Shown here piece after piece: positions 25,107-33,417 of a stretch of DNA of 64,000 bases. Each line of letters starts with the position of its first letter. Position 1 is the first letter of the stretch. The DNA is from Bradyrhizobium tropiciagri (lineage in GTDB: Bacteria; Pseudomonadota; Alphaproteobacteria; Rhizobiales; Xanthobacteraceae): contig NZ_JAFCKH010000017.1 in NCBI RefSeq assembly GCF_018130505.1, positions 50,236 to 114,235 of the forward strand, read 5' to 3'. The notes under the pieces were generated by a model. It was not told the DNA's origin. It worked only from the letters and a program-made list of their open reading frames with translations, and ran no database searches. Both the position numbers and the translations under genes were made by a program.

Positions 25107-26345
25107 ATGATCTCACTTGCCGACCTCAAAGCGCGCATCGAACGTGGCGAGCTTTCACCCGATACCGCCGTCGCGCAGTCGCTGGAGGCGATCCGCGCGC
25201 GCGAGAGCGCCGTCGGCGCCTTCGTCTGCCGCGACGAGAATGCGCGCGCGCAGACCACCGGGCCGCTGCGCGGGATCGCGGTCGGCATCAAGGACATCAT
25301 CGACACCGCCGACTTTCCGACCGAGATGGGCTCGCAGATCTACCGCGGCCATCGTCCGCGCGGCGATGCGCCAGTCGTGATGGCGCTCAAGCGGGCCGGC
25401 GCGACCATCATCGGCAAGACCACGACGACCGCGTTCGCTGCGAATGATCCGACCGCGACGCTCAATCCGCACAACGGCGCGCACACGCCGGGCGGATCGT
25501 CGTCCGGCTCGGCGGCGGCGGTCGGCGGTGGGATGATCCCGCTGGCGCTGGGCACGCAGACCGGCGGCTCGGTGATCCGGCCGGCCTCGTTCTGCGGCGT
25601 CGCTGCGATCAAGCCGAGCTACCGGCTGCTGCCGACCATCGGCGTGAAGTGTTTTTCATGGACGCTCGACACGGTCGGGCTGTTCGGAGCCGGCGTGCGC
25701 GATGTCGCGCTGGGGCTCGCGGCGATGACGAACCGTCCGGACCTTGCGGTGCCGACAGGCGTGGCGGCGCCGCGGATCGGCGTGGTGACGCAGGCCTTCG
25801 CCGGCGCGCCGGAAGCCTCCGGTGCCGAGGCGCTGCAGAAGGCGGCGCGTGCGGCGGGACAAGCCGGTGCGACGGTGCGCGAGCTCGCGATGCCGGACGT
25901 CATCGCAGAGGCCTGGCGCATCCATCCCGTGATCCAGGACTTCGAGGCGCATCAGTCGTTCGCGTGGGAGTACGGGCAGAATTACGACGCGATGCCGCCG
26001 CTGCTGCGCGGCAGGCTCGACGAGAGCAAGGACGGTACGCCGGCCGACTACGACGCCGCGCTCGACGTCGCCGCCCGCGCGCGGCAGGCGCTGGCAGCGG
26101 TGTTCGATGAGGTCGATGTGCTCATCACGCTGTCGGCACCGGGCGCGGCGCCGCAGGGCTTATCGTCGACCGGCGATCCCCGCTACAACCGGCTGTGGAC
26201 GCTGATGGGCGTTCCTTGCGTCAACGTGCCGACGCTGGTCGCGGAGGGCGGACTGCCGGTTGGCGTGACTGTCGTCGCGCCGTTCGGCGCGGATGCGCGG
26301 GCGCTGGCTACGGGGAGTTTTGTCGAGGCGGCGATCGCGAAGTAG
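25107..26345 (+). CDS. Amidase (amidase-signature family)
   Basis: A 412-residue amidase-signature enzyme with the Ser-cisSer-Lys triad: Lys in VGIKDIIDTAD, cis-Ser in PGGSSSGSAAAVGGGM and nucleophile Ser in TQTGGSVIRPASFCG. It hydrolyses an amide of unknown identity; similar stand-alone proteins are often annotated AtzE/GatA-like. It is shorter than GatA (490 aa in this window) and lacks its partners. ATG 25107 is preferred to ATG 25098 because AAAGGA is better spaced. It lies opposite to the dprA/plsY genes, between them. Confidence 0.9.
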   Translation: MISLADLKARIERGELSPDTAVAQSLEAIRARESAVGAFVCRDENARAQTTGPLRGIAVGIKDIIDTADFPTEMGSQIYRGHRPRGDAPVVMALKRAGATIIGKTTTTAFAANDPTATLNPHNGAHTPGGSSSGSAAAVGGGMIPLALGTQTGGSVIRPASFCGVAAIKPSYRLLPTIGVKCFSWTLDTVGLFGAGVRDVALGLAAMTNRPDLAVPTGVAAPRIGVVTQAFAGAPEASGAEALQKAARAAGQAGATVRELAMPDVIAEAWRIHPVIQDFEAHQSFAWEYGQNYDAMPPLLRGRLDESKDGTPADYDAALDVAARARQALAAVFDEVDVLITLSAPGAAPQGLSSTGDPRYNRLWTLMGVPCVNVPTLVAEGGLPVGVTVVAPFGADARALATGSFVEAAIAK

Positions 26346-26365
26346 GCGACCGTCATTCCGGGGCA

Positions 26366-26962
26366 TTACTTCTTCTCGCCGATCTTGCCTTCGGTGCCGG
26401 CCTGCAGGCGCTTGATGTTCTCGCGGTGCATGTAGAACAGCAGCAGCGTCAGCACGACGAACAGCGAGGCCAGTGCGTTGTGCCCGAACCACCACAGGAA
26501 CAGCGGCGTCAGGAAGGCGGCGATCAGGGCCGACAGTGACGAATAGCGGGTGGTGTAGGCGGTGCCGAGCCAGATCACCGCAAAGATCAGCGCCGCCGGC
26601 CAGAACAGGCCGAGCAGCACGCCGATATAGGTCGCGACGCCCTTGCCGCCGCGAAACTTCAGCCAGACCGGGAAGAGGTGGCCGAGGAACGCGCCGAGCG
26701 CGGCCACCATCGCCGCGTTCGGGCCGCCGAAGGAGCCCGCGATGATGACGGCGATGGTGCCCTTGAGCATGTCGCCGAGCAGCGTCCCGGCAGCGAGGCC
26801 CTTGCGGCCGGTGCGCAGCACGTTGGTGGCGCCGATATTGCCCGAGCCGATCGAGCGCAGATCCTGCGTGCCGGCGAGCCGGGTCAGGATCATGCCGAAC
26901 GGGATCGAGCCGAACAGGTAGCCGATCAGGAAGGCGGGCAGCAGCAACGCTTCAGCGGACAT
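26366..26962 (-). CDS. plsY: Glycerol-3-phosphate acyltransferase PlsY
   Basis: A 198-residue membrane enzyme that acylates glycerol-3-phosphate with acyl-phosphate, the first step of phospholipid synthesis. The three PlsY motifs are present: [26 protein letters not shown] and [18 protein letters not shown]. About six helices. ATG 26962 ([11 protein letters not shown]) is preferred to 26992. It is on the same strand as pyrC/pyrB, separated by a small opposite-strand gene. Confidence 0.94.
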   Translation of the reverse strand: MSAEALLLPAFLIGYLFGSIPFGMILTRLAGTQDLRSIGSGNIGATNVLRTGRKGLAAGTLLGDMLKGTIAVIIAGSFGGPNAAMVAALGAFLGHLFPVWLKFRGGKGVATYIGVLLGLFWPAALIFAVIWLGTAYTTRYSSLSALIAAFLTPLFLWWFGHNALASLFVVLTLLLFYMHRENIKRLQAGTEGKIGEKK

Positions 26963-27066
26963 CGCGGAGGCTCCCTCGGTGGTCGGTGCCATCAGCGGCG
27001 GGCAGTGCGGGCAACAGAAAATTAACCATAAATCGGCATCATCGGCTTCGGAAAGAGGAGCTTACC

Positions 27067-27174
27067 ATGGCTTCCGTGCGCAAGCGTCTGGAGCAGGTCG
27101 TGTTCGGCCTTTATTTCGTGATCGTCGCCGTCGGCACGGCGATGGAAGCGATTACGCAGCTCGTGGTGCGCTGA
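27067..27174 (+). CDS. Small membrane protein (35 aa)
   Basis: ATG 27067 follows GAAAGAGGAGCTTACC, a strong ribosome binding site. Sequence MASVRKRLEQVVFGLYFVIV then AVGTAMEAITQLVVR: a basic start and one hydrophobic helix. It sits antisense to, and 15 bases from, the 3' end of the pyrC-like gene. No family recognised. Confidence 0.6.
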   Translation: MASVRKRLEQVVFGLYFVIVAVGTAMEAITQLVVR

Positions 27175-27188
27175 GTTCCGCGAGCCCC

Positions 27189-28490
27189 TCACACGTGTTC
27201 GTACACGGTTCGACCACCGACGATCGTCCGGACCACGCGGCCCGAGAAGCGGGCATCGTCGAACGGCGTGTTCTTGCAGAGCGATTTGAGATCGTCGCGG
27301 TCCAGCACCCAGGGTGTGTCGGCATCGATCACGATCACGTCCGCCGGCGCCCCCGCGCGCAGCGTGCCGCCGGGTAGGCCGAGCAGTTCCGCCGGCCGGG
27401 TCGACATCGCCCGGATCAGGGTTTTGAACTCCATCTCGCCATTGTGGATCAGCCGCAGCGCCGCCGGCAGCATCGTCTGCAGGCCGACCGCGCCGCTGGC
27501 CGCTTCCGCGAACGGCAGCCGCTTGACCTCGACGTCCTGCGGATTGTGGTCGCTCATCACGACGTCGATCAGCCCTGAGGCCAGCGCCGCGACCAGCGCC
27601 TTGCGGTCGTCCTCGGTGCGCAGCGGCGGAGCCAGCTTCAGGAAGGTGCGGTAGGGGCCGATGTCGTTCTCGTTCAGCGTCACGTGGTTGATCGAGACCG
27701 AGGCCGAGACGTCGAGACCGCCGTCGCGGGCGCGCTTGAGGATCTCCAGCGACTCCATCGAGCTCAGCGACGCGGCGTGGTAGCGGCCGCCGGTCAGCGC
27801 CGCGAGCCGCATGTCGCGCTCGAGCATGATCGACTCGGCGGCGGTCGGAATTCCCATCAGCCCGAGCCTTGTGCCGAACTCGCCCTCGTTCATCACGCCT
27901 TCGCCGACGAGGTTCGGATCCTCGGTGTGATGCACGATCAGCGCGTCGAAATCGCGCGCGTAGGTGAGGGCGCGCCGCATCACCTGCGCATTGGTGACGC
28001 TCCTGTCGCCGTCGGTGAAGGCGACGGCGCCGGCAGCCTTGAGCAGGCCGATCTCGGTCATCTCCTGGCCCTGCAGGCCCTTGGTCAGCGCCGCCATCGG
28101 GTGGATGTTGACGATCGCGGTGTCGCGGGCGCGGCGCAGCACGAAGTCGACGGTCGCGGAATTGTCGATGACCGGGGAGGTGTCGGGCTGGCAGATGATG
28201 GTGGTGATGCCGCCGACGGCCGCGGCCTGGCTGGCGGAAGCAAAGGTCTCGCGGTGGCTGGCGCCGGGCTCGCCGACGAAGGCGCGCATGTCGATCAGGC
28301 CGGGGGCCACGATCTTGCCGGCGCAATTGACGATGTCGGTGCCTTCGGGGACGCCGGCGGCGCCGATGCCGCGCCTGGCGTCACGGATCACGCCGTCGGC
28401 GATCAAGACGTCACCGGGGCCGTCGAAGTCGCGCGACGGATCGATGACGCGGGCGTTGGCGAGCAGGATGGGGCGGCGGTCGGTCAGCAT
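27189..28490 (-). CDS. pyrC: Dihydroorotase-like protein lacking the HxH metal motif
   Basis: A ~433-residue amidohydrolase-fold protein of the class I dihydroorotase type (KIVAPGLIDMRAFVGEPG; SDHNPQD; PGGTLRAGAPADVIVID). The normal zinc-binding start DxHxHxREPG is replaced here by DMRAFVGEPG, so both metal-binding His are missing, and Arg of the substrate site is changed. Such proteins (PyrC'/PyrX) act as structural partners of aspartate transcarbamoylase rather than as enzymes. ATG 28490 is used; GTG 28499 would give a 4-base GTGA overlap with pyrB. It is cotranscribed with pyrB. A catalytically active PyrC would be expected elsewhere. Confidence 0.88.
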   Translation of the reverse strand: MLTDRRPILLANARVIDPSRDFDGPGDVLIADGVIRDARRGIGAAGVPEGTDIVNCAGKIVAPGLIDMRAFVGEPGASHRETFASASQAAAVGGITTIICQPDTSPVIDNSATVDFVLRRARDTAIVNIHPMAALTKGLQGQEMTEIGLLKAAGAVAFTDGDRSVTNAQVMRRALTYARDFDALIVHHTEDPNLVGEGVMNEGEFGTRLGLMGIPTAAESIMLERDMRLAALTGGRYHAASLSSMESLEILKRARDGGLDVSASVSINHVTLNENDIGPYRTFLKLAPPLRTEDDRKALVAALASGLIDVVMSDHNPQDVEVKRLPFAEAASGAVGLQTMLPAALRLIHNGEMEFKTLIRAMSTRPAELLGLPGGTLRAGAPADVIVIDADTPWVLDRDDLKSLCKNTPFDDARFSGRVVRTIVGGRTVYEHV

Positions 28491-28495
28491 CGGTC

Positions 28496-29449
28496 TCACG
28501 CGTTCGGCAGGTTGCGGGCCAGTGCTTCCAGCACCGCCATGCGCACCGCCACTCCCATTTCGACTTGTTCACGGATCAGCGACTGTGCGCCGTCGGCGAC
28601 GAAGGTGTCGATCTCGACGCCGCGGTTCATCGGGCCGGGATGCATCACCAGCGCATCGGGCTTGGCATAGGCGAGCTTCTTCTGGTCGAGGCCGAAATAG
28701 TGGAAATATTCGCCCGACGACGGCACGAAGGAGCCGTTCATGCGCTCGCGCTGCAGCCGGAGCATCATCACGATGTCGGCGCCGTTCAGCCCCTCGCGCA
28801 TGTCGCGCGCGACCTCGACGCCCATCCGCTCGATGCCGGGCGGCAGCAGCGTGGAGGGGCCGACGACACGGACGCGGGCGCCCATCGTGTTCAGCAGCAG
28901 GATGTTGGAACGCGCGACGCGCGAATGCAGCACGTCGCCGCAGATCGCGATCACGAGGCCCTCGATCCGGCCCTTGTTGCGGCGGATGGTCAGCGCGTCG
29001 AGCAGCGCCTGGGTCGGATGCTCGTGGCTGCCGTCCCCGGCATTGATCACGGAACCGTCAACCTTGCGCGCCAATAGCTCGACCGCGCCGGAGGCGTGGT
29101 GGCGCACCACCAGGATGTCCGGGTGCATCGCGTTCAAGGTCACCGCGGTGTCCATCAGCGTCTCGCCCTTGCGGGTCGACATCGATGACACCGACATGTT
29201 CATGACGTCGGCGCCGAGGCGTTTTCCGGCGATCTCGAACGAGGACTGGGTCCGGGTCGAGGCCTCGAAGAACAGATTGACCTGGGTGCGGCCGCGCAGG
29301 GAGGCGCGCTTCTTGTCGACCTGCCGGTTGAGCTCGACATACTCCTCGGAGAGGTCGAGCAGGCCGGTGATGTCGTCGGCGGAAAGGCCCTCGATGCCCA
29401 GCAAATGCCGGTGGCCGAGGACGAAAGTCGATTTCAATGATGGGGTCAT
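28496..29449 (-). CDS. pyrB: Aspartate carbamoyltransferase catalytic subunit
   Basis: A 317-residue enzyme joining carbamoyl phosphate to aspartate, the first committed step of pyrimidine synthesis. The carbamoyl-phosphate motif [27 protein letters not shown] and the late [11 protein letters not shown] are intact. ATG 29449 ([18 protein letters not shown]) fits the family length. It overlaps or abuts the dihydroorotase-like gene, a known ATCase-partner arrangement. No regulatory pyrI nearby. Confidence 0.97.
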   Translation of the reverse strand: MTPSLKSTFVLGHRHLLGIEGLSADDITGLLDLSEEYVELNRQVDKKRASLRGRTQVNLFFEASTRTQSSFEIAGKRLGADVMNMSVSSMSTRKGETLMDTAVTLNAMHPDILVVRHHASGAVELLARKVDGSVINAGDGSHEHPTQALLDALTIRRNKGRIEGLVIAICGDVLHSRVARSNILLLNTMGARVRVVGPSTLLPPGIERMGVEVARDMREGLNGADIVMMLRLQRERMNGSFVPSSGEYFHYFGLDQKKLAYAKPDALVMHPGPMNRGVEIDTFVADGAQSLIREQVEMGVAVRMAVLEALARNLPNA

Positions 29450-29545
29450 TAAAGCGAGAGCTATAGGCGCGGATGGCCTGGGGGGCAAGCGCGAAGAGGG
29501 GGTGGCGGAGTTATCCCCCGCGTAAGTGAACACGGGTCTGCCGCC

Positions 29546-29582
29546 CGTCATGCCCGGGCTTGTCCCGGACATCCGCGTCTTG
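29546..29582. repeat. Intergenic repeat (GTCATGCCCGGGCTTGTCCC type)
   Basis: CGTCATGCCCGGGCTTGTCC followed by CGGACATCCGCGTC is a single arm of a well-known Rhizobiales palindrome; the central CCCGGGCTTGTCCCGG can form a small hairpin. It lies directly upstream of the dipeptidase start. Confidence 0.5.
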
Positions 29583-29615
29583 CTTGATTTCACCCTGCAT
29601 GAGACCTGGACCGCC

Positions 29616-30383
29616 ATGACGATGCGCCTCACGCCCGTAAAACTGTTGATGAGCGCCGTCATGATCGCGGCATGGAATTCTCCGGTCCGGGCGCAAACGA
29701 TGCCCCGCGGCTTCGTGTTCCTGCGCGAAATCGAGCCGTCCATCATCCAGGACATCCGCTACGCCAGCTCGAACAACTTCATGGGCCGGCCGATCGCGGG
29801 CTACGGCGCCGGCGAATGCGTGGTGAAGCGGGAGGTGGGGCTGAAGCTGAAGGCCGTGCAGCAGGAGCTGGCGCGGCAAAACCTGTCGCTGAAGATGTTC
29901 GATTGCTACCGGCCGGCGCGCGCGGTCGCCGACATGGTGGCGTGGTCGAAGAACGGCCGGGAAACCGCGGCGGAGCGGCGCTACAACCCGGCCTTCGCCA
30001 AGGCGGATCTGTTTCGCCTCGGCTACATCGCCACGCATTCCGGCCACTCGACCGGCGCTGCGGTCGATCTGACGCTGGTCGACCTTGCGGCCGACAATTC
30101 CGGCAAGTTCGATCCCGCGAACGATTACTCCGACTGCACAGCGCCGGCCGCGGCGCGCGCGCCGGAGGGCAGCGTCGACATGGGCACCGGTTATGACTGC
30201 TCCGACATTAAGGCCCATACATCCGCTGGTATGATCACGCCGGCGCAGCGGCGCTGGCGCAGCAGGCTGGTCGCGACGATGGCCCGGCAGGGCTTCGTGA
30301 ACTACGCCAAGGAATGGTGGCACTTCTCGTTGCCGGGAGCAGGCGGGCCGGCCTACGATTTTCCCATCACGCGGCTGCGTTAG
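29616..30383 (+). CDS. D-alanyl-D-alanine dipeptidase (M15D, VanX/DdpX type)
   Basis: A ~255-residue exported zinc peptidase. It has an N-terminal signal peptide ([20 protein letters not shown], cleavage after VRAQ). The M15 metal-binding motif is [11 protein letters not shown] (His and Asp ligands), and the third ligand and catalytic region is the late EWWHFSLP. It cleaves D-Ala-D-Ala in the periplasm, most likely in murein turnover; VanX-type resistance is unlikely without vanHA. ATG 29616 or 29622 both precede the signal peptide; the longer frame from 29526 reads through a repeat and is rejected. Confidence 0.88.
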   Translation: MTMRLTPVKLLMSAVMIAAWNSPVRAQTMPRGFVFLREIEPSIIQDIRYASSNNFMGRPIAGYGAGECVVKREVGLKLKAVQQELARQNLSLKMFDCYRPARAVADMVAWSKNGRETAAERRYNPAFAKADLFRLGYIATHSGHSTGAAVDLTLVDLAADNSGKFDPANDYSDCTAPAAARAPEGSVDMGTGYDCSDIKAHTSAGMITPAQRRWRSRLVATMARQGFVNYAKEWWHFSLPGAGGPAYDFPITRLR

Positions 30384-30505
30384 TTTGCGTTAAATGCGAC
30401 GTATCCTGGCAATGGTGCGGTTGCCATGGAACAAGCAGCCGGGCGCGCATTCAACACTCCTTAATTGCCGAAGCGCGATGTACCCGCATTGCGGGAGAAT
30501 GCGTG

Positions 30506-30919
30506 ATGCGTTTGGCAGCCTTTGCAATTGTTGCCGTCGGCCTTGCCGGCGTTGCGGCCTACGACCAATACGACAAGAGGGCGAACTATCAGCGTGTCGA
30601 GGCACGCATCGCCGCCATCAACGAGCAGTGCTATCTGGAAAAGGTCGAGCGTGGGATCGCAACCAAGACGACGTCGACCTCCGGCCTGGTGCGTTGCGAG
30701 CTCGCCGAGCTGTTGAAGCGCGAGCACCCGAAATGGCAGGGCTACGACGTGAAGCACAAGATCGAGTTGAGCCTCGTCTATGTCTCGCCGGTTGATGGCG
30801 CCGCCCACACGTCCAGCCTGCACATGTCGGCGTTCCCCAACGGCAAGCCGCTACGCCCGGGCGAGGTGCTCCTGGTGCTGGCGTCGAAAAGCAAGGTGGA
30901 CAAGACGCGCATGATCTGA
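30506..30919 (+). CDS. Small exported/membrane-anchored hypothetical protein
   Basis: A 137-residue protein with an N-terminal hydrophobic helix (MRLAAFAIVAVGLAGVAAYD) and then an extracytoplasmic part (YQRVEARIAAINEQCYLEKV...GLVRCELAELLKREH...LSLVYVSPVDG). Two Cys may pair. GCGGGAGAATGCGTG gives a fitting ribosome binding site. No family recognised. It precedes the exported protein at 30955 by 35 bases. Confidence 0.7.
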   Translation: MRLAAFAIVAVGLAGVAAYDQYDKRANYQRVEARIAAINEQCYLEKVERGIATKTTSTSGLVRCELAELLKREHPKWQGYDVKHKIELSLVYVSPVDGAAHTSSLHMSAFPNGKPLRPGEVLLVLASKSKVDKTRMI

Positions 30920-30954
30920 TCGGCGCGTCGGCTGACAGGGTGGAGGTTTGAAAC

Positions 30955-31371
30955 ATGCGTTCTGCCGTCTATCCAGCCATCGCGCTGCTCGCCTTGATCG
31001 CGCCTGTAACGGCGCGCGCCGACATGCTCAGCGATGCCGAGGCGACGTTCCTCGACGAGCTCGTCACTGCGGCCGCGGTTCTCGGCCAATTATGCACCGG
31101 CTATGAGGTCAACGGTGCCGGCGGTGTTCAGCTCGGCGCCAGGCTGCTCGGCAGCACCGACGCGGCGATGGCTATGATCGATGCGGTCGACACCGCCATC
31201 AAGGCCCATGATGGCAACGACTACGATCCGGCAAAATTTCGCCCCGAGGTGTACGAGGCGGCCAGCAAGACGGCCAGGCGAGTCCAGGCGGACTTGATCA
31301 ATGATCCGAAACAGGCCTGCGCCGCCTATGGCGAGATCAGCGCGGAGCGCGGCCTGCTGAGGAGGTTCTGA
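30955..31371 (+). CDS. Periplasmic hypothetical protein
   Basis: A 138-residue protein with a clear signal peptide (MRSAVYPAIALLALIAPVTA, cleavage near ARADML). The mature part is helical with two Cys (LGQLCTGYEV; KQACAAYG) that could form a disulfide. No recognised domain. It is probably cotranscribed with the gene at 30506 and converges on the SulP gene. Confidence 0.72.
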   Translation: MRSAVYPAIALLALIAPVTARADMLSDAEATFLDELVTAAAVLGQLCTGYEVNGAGGVQLGARLLGSTDAAMAMIDAVDTAIKAHDGNDYDPAKFRPEVYEAASKTARRVQADLINDPKQACAAYGEISAERGLLRRF

Positions 31372-31374
31372 CAG

Positions 31375-33138
31375 TTACATCGATTTTGCACCGGATGCGC
31401 CGGCTCGGTCCGCTTCTGTCCCGGTGTCCGGCACGTCCTTGTCTTCCCAGTCTTCCCACGTCACGTTGTTGACGTCGAGATAGCGGGCGACGGCAACCCC
31501 GATGGTCGGGAAGAAGTAAAGCTCGCCGAGCTGCGCGAACAGGCCGAACCGTTTCAGCTTGTCCTTCACGGGATCCTTGAGCTCGGCGAAGCAAAGCTCG
31601 ATGCCCTGCGCGTGCAGCGTCTGGTCCAGTTCGGCAACCACGTCGCAGGCGGTGACGTCGACGCTCGTCACGGGCTCCGCGGCCACGACCAGCCAGCGCA
31701 CCGGTGTCGGCGATGTCGCGACCGCATCCAGGACACGCTCCCTGAAGAATTCAGCGTTGGCGAAGAACAGCGGCGCATCCCAGCGAAACAGCACCAGCCC
31801 GGGGATCCGGCGCGCGTCCGGATATCGCGTGATGTCGTGATAGCCCTTGACGCCGTGGGCGCGCCCCAGGATAGCGGAGTGCGGACGCCAGCCGTCCCAC
31901 AGGAACTCGGCGATCGCGAGCGCGATCGCAAGACCAATGCCCGGGATCACGCCGAGCACCGCGACGCCGACGAGGCAGACGATCGACAGCCAGAATTCCC
32001 AGCGCTGAATCCGATAGATCCGTCTGAGATCGTTGACTTCAAACAGGCCGATCGCCGCGGCGATGACGACGGCGGCCAGCGCGGCGTTGGGCAGATGCTG
32101 CAGCAGGTTCGGCGCGATCAGCAGGAGCAGGGCGATGGCAAGCGCGCCGACGACGCTGGTGAGCTGGGTGTGGGCGCCGGCGGCTTCCGCGACGGGCGTG
32201 CGCGAACTGCTGCTGCTGATCGGGAAACCCTGGAAGAATCCGGTGGCCAGATTGGCGGCGCCAAGCCCGACCATCTCCTGATTGGGATCGACGCGAGCCC
32301 CCAGTCGCGCGGCGTAGGAGCGCGACAGCACGCTGGTATCGGCAAACGACACCATCGCGATGGCGCAGCCGCCGAGCAGCACCGGGACGATGTCGGCGGT
32401 AGTGATCCACGGGACGACGAAACCCGGCAGACCCTGCGGAAGCGGACCAAGCACCTTGACGCCATAGCGCGTCCCGAGATCGAGCATGCCGACGATGATC
32501 GTCGCCCCGACGACGGCGATCAGAATGCCCGGCACCCGCTTGTGGTTCTTGAGCAGCAGGATCACGATCAACGTGGCAAGCCCGATCCCGAACGCGACCC
32601 AGTTTATTTGGCCCGCAAGGATCGCGCTGACGATCGCGATCGCGCTTCGCAGCGGTCCCTCGCTGTCGATCGAAAAGCCGAACAGCTTGGGCAATTGGCT
32701 GATCAACACGGTCAGCGCAATTCCGTTCATGTAGCCGTAGCGTATCGGCTTGGACAGAAGCTCGGTGACAAAGCCGAGCCGCGCGACGCCTGCGAGGATG
32801 CAAACCAATCCCGAGACGATCGCCATCATGCCCGCGAGCGTCACCGCCCGCACCGGATCGCCGTGCGCCAGCGGCGTGATGACCCCAAGCAGGATGCCTG
32901 CCAGCGCCGAGTCCGGGCCGAGCACGAGAATGCGGCTTGGGCCGAACAATGCGTAGGCCAGCAGCGGCACGATCGTCGCGTACAAACCGTAGATGCCAGG
33001 CAGGCCCGATGCGGTTGAGTAGGCAATGCCGACCGGGACCAGCATGGTCGCCAGCACGAAGCCGGCGAAGATGTCATGCGGAAGCCAGGCCGCTTCATAG
33101 CGACGGAGCGTGTCCAGTCCGGGCAACCAGTGCTTCAC
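31375..33138 (-). CDS. SulP-family anion permease with STAS domain
   Basis: A 587-residue SulP transporter: an N-terminal membrane domain of about 10-12 helices (LPHDIFAGFVLATMLVPVGIAYSTASGLPG is the family start, here quoted only in short as LVPVGIAYSTASGLPG), GYMNGIALTVLISQLPKLFG, NLATGFFQGFPISSS, and a C-terminal STAS domain (APLFFANAEFFRERVLDAV; SVDVTACDVVAELDQTLHAQ). It transports sulfate or another anion such as bicarbonate or a dicarboxylate; substrate not decided. GTG 33138 (MKHWLPGL) is chosen with GGGAG nine bases upstream. The far longer open frame to 34674 is an artefact of antisense overlap with the acyl-CoA dehydrogenase. Confidence 0.9.
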   Translation of the reverse strand: MKHWLPGLDTLRRYEAAWLPHDIFAGFVLATMLVPVGIAYSTASGLPGIYGLYATIVPLLAYALFGPSRILVLGPDSALAGILLGVITPLAHGDPVRAVTLAGMMAIVSGLVCILAGVARLGFVTELLSKPIRYGYMNGIALTVLISQLPKLFGFSIDSEGPLRSAIAIVSAILAGQINWVAFGIGLATLIVILLLKNHKRVPGILIAVVGATIIVGMLDLGTRYGVKVLGPLPQGLPGFVVPWITTADIVPVLLGGCAIAMVSFADTSVLSRSYAARLGARVDPNQEMVGLGAANLATGFFQGFPISSSSSRTPVAEAAGAHTQLTSVVGALAIALLLLIAPNLLQHLPNAALAAVVIAAAIGLFEVNDLRRIYRIQRWEFWLSIVCLVGVAVLGVIPGIGLAIALAIAEFLWDGWRPHSAILGRAHGVKGYHDITRYPDARRIPGLVLFRWDAPLFFANAEFFRERVLDAVATSPTPVRWLVVAAEPVTSVDVTACDVVAELDQTLHAQGIELCFAELKDPVKDKLKRFGLFAQLGELYFFPTIGVAVARYLDVNNVTWEDWEDKDVPDTGTEADRAGASGAKSM

Positions 33139-33417
33139 GGCGGTCACTCCCAAGCCCGCGTTGAGCCAGCCTCGGCGCCATGTCCTGTTGGCTCGATGGC
33201 CGATCCAAAAGGTGGTCCGGCCTTCGGACCGGTGACGTTGACGTAGATCAAGAGGGCCCGTGGGCGCCCGGCCGGCACGCGCATTTTTTCCTGCCCGGCA
33301 CCCGCGGAGCGGCCTATGATCTGCCGATTCCGCTGCGCGGTGACTGCGGCATGACCCCGCAGCGGAAACCTGGCCGATCTTGTACCATGCGCGCAGCTTG
33401 CGTTGCCTGAGGAGACC

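Noticed and set aside
29526-29615. Longer start for the D-Ala-D-Ala dipeptidase
   Set aside because: The extension reads through an intergenic repeat and would bury the signal peptide.
33214-33230. Hairpin GGTCCG/CGGACC between SulP and the AidB-like gene
   Set aside because: No T run and not at the end of a transcript in either direction; no role assigned.
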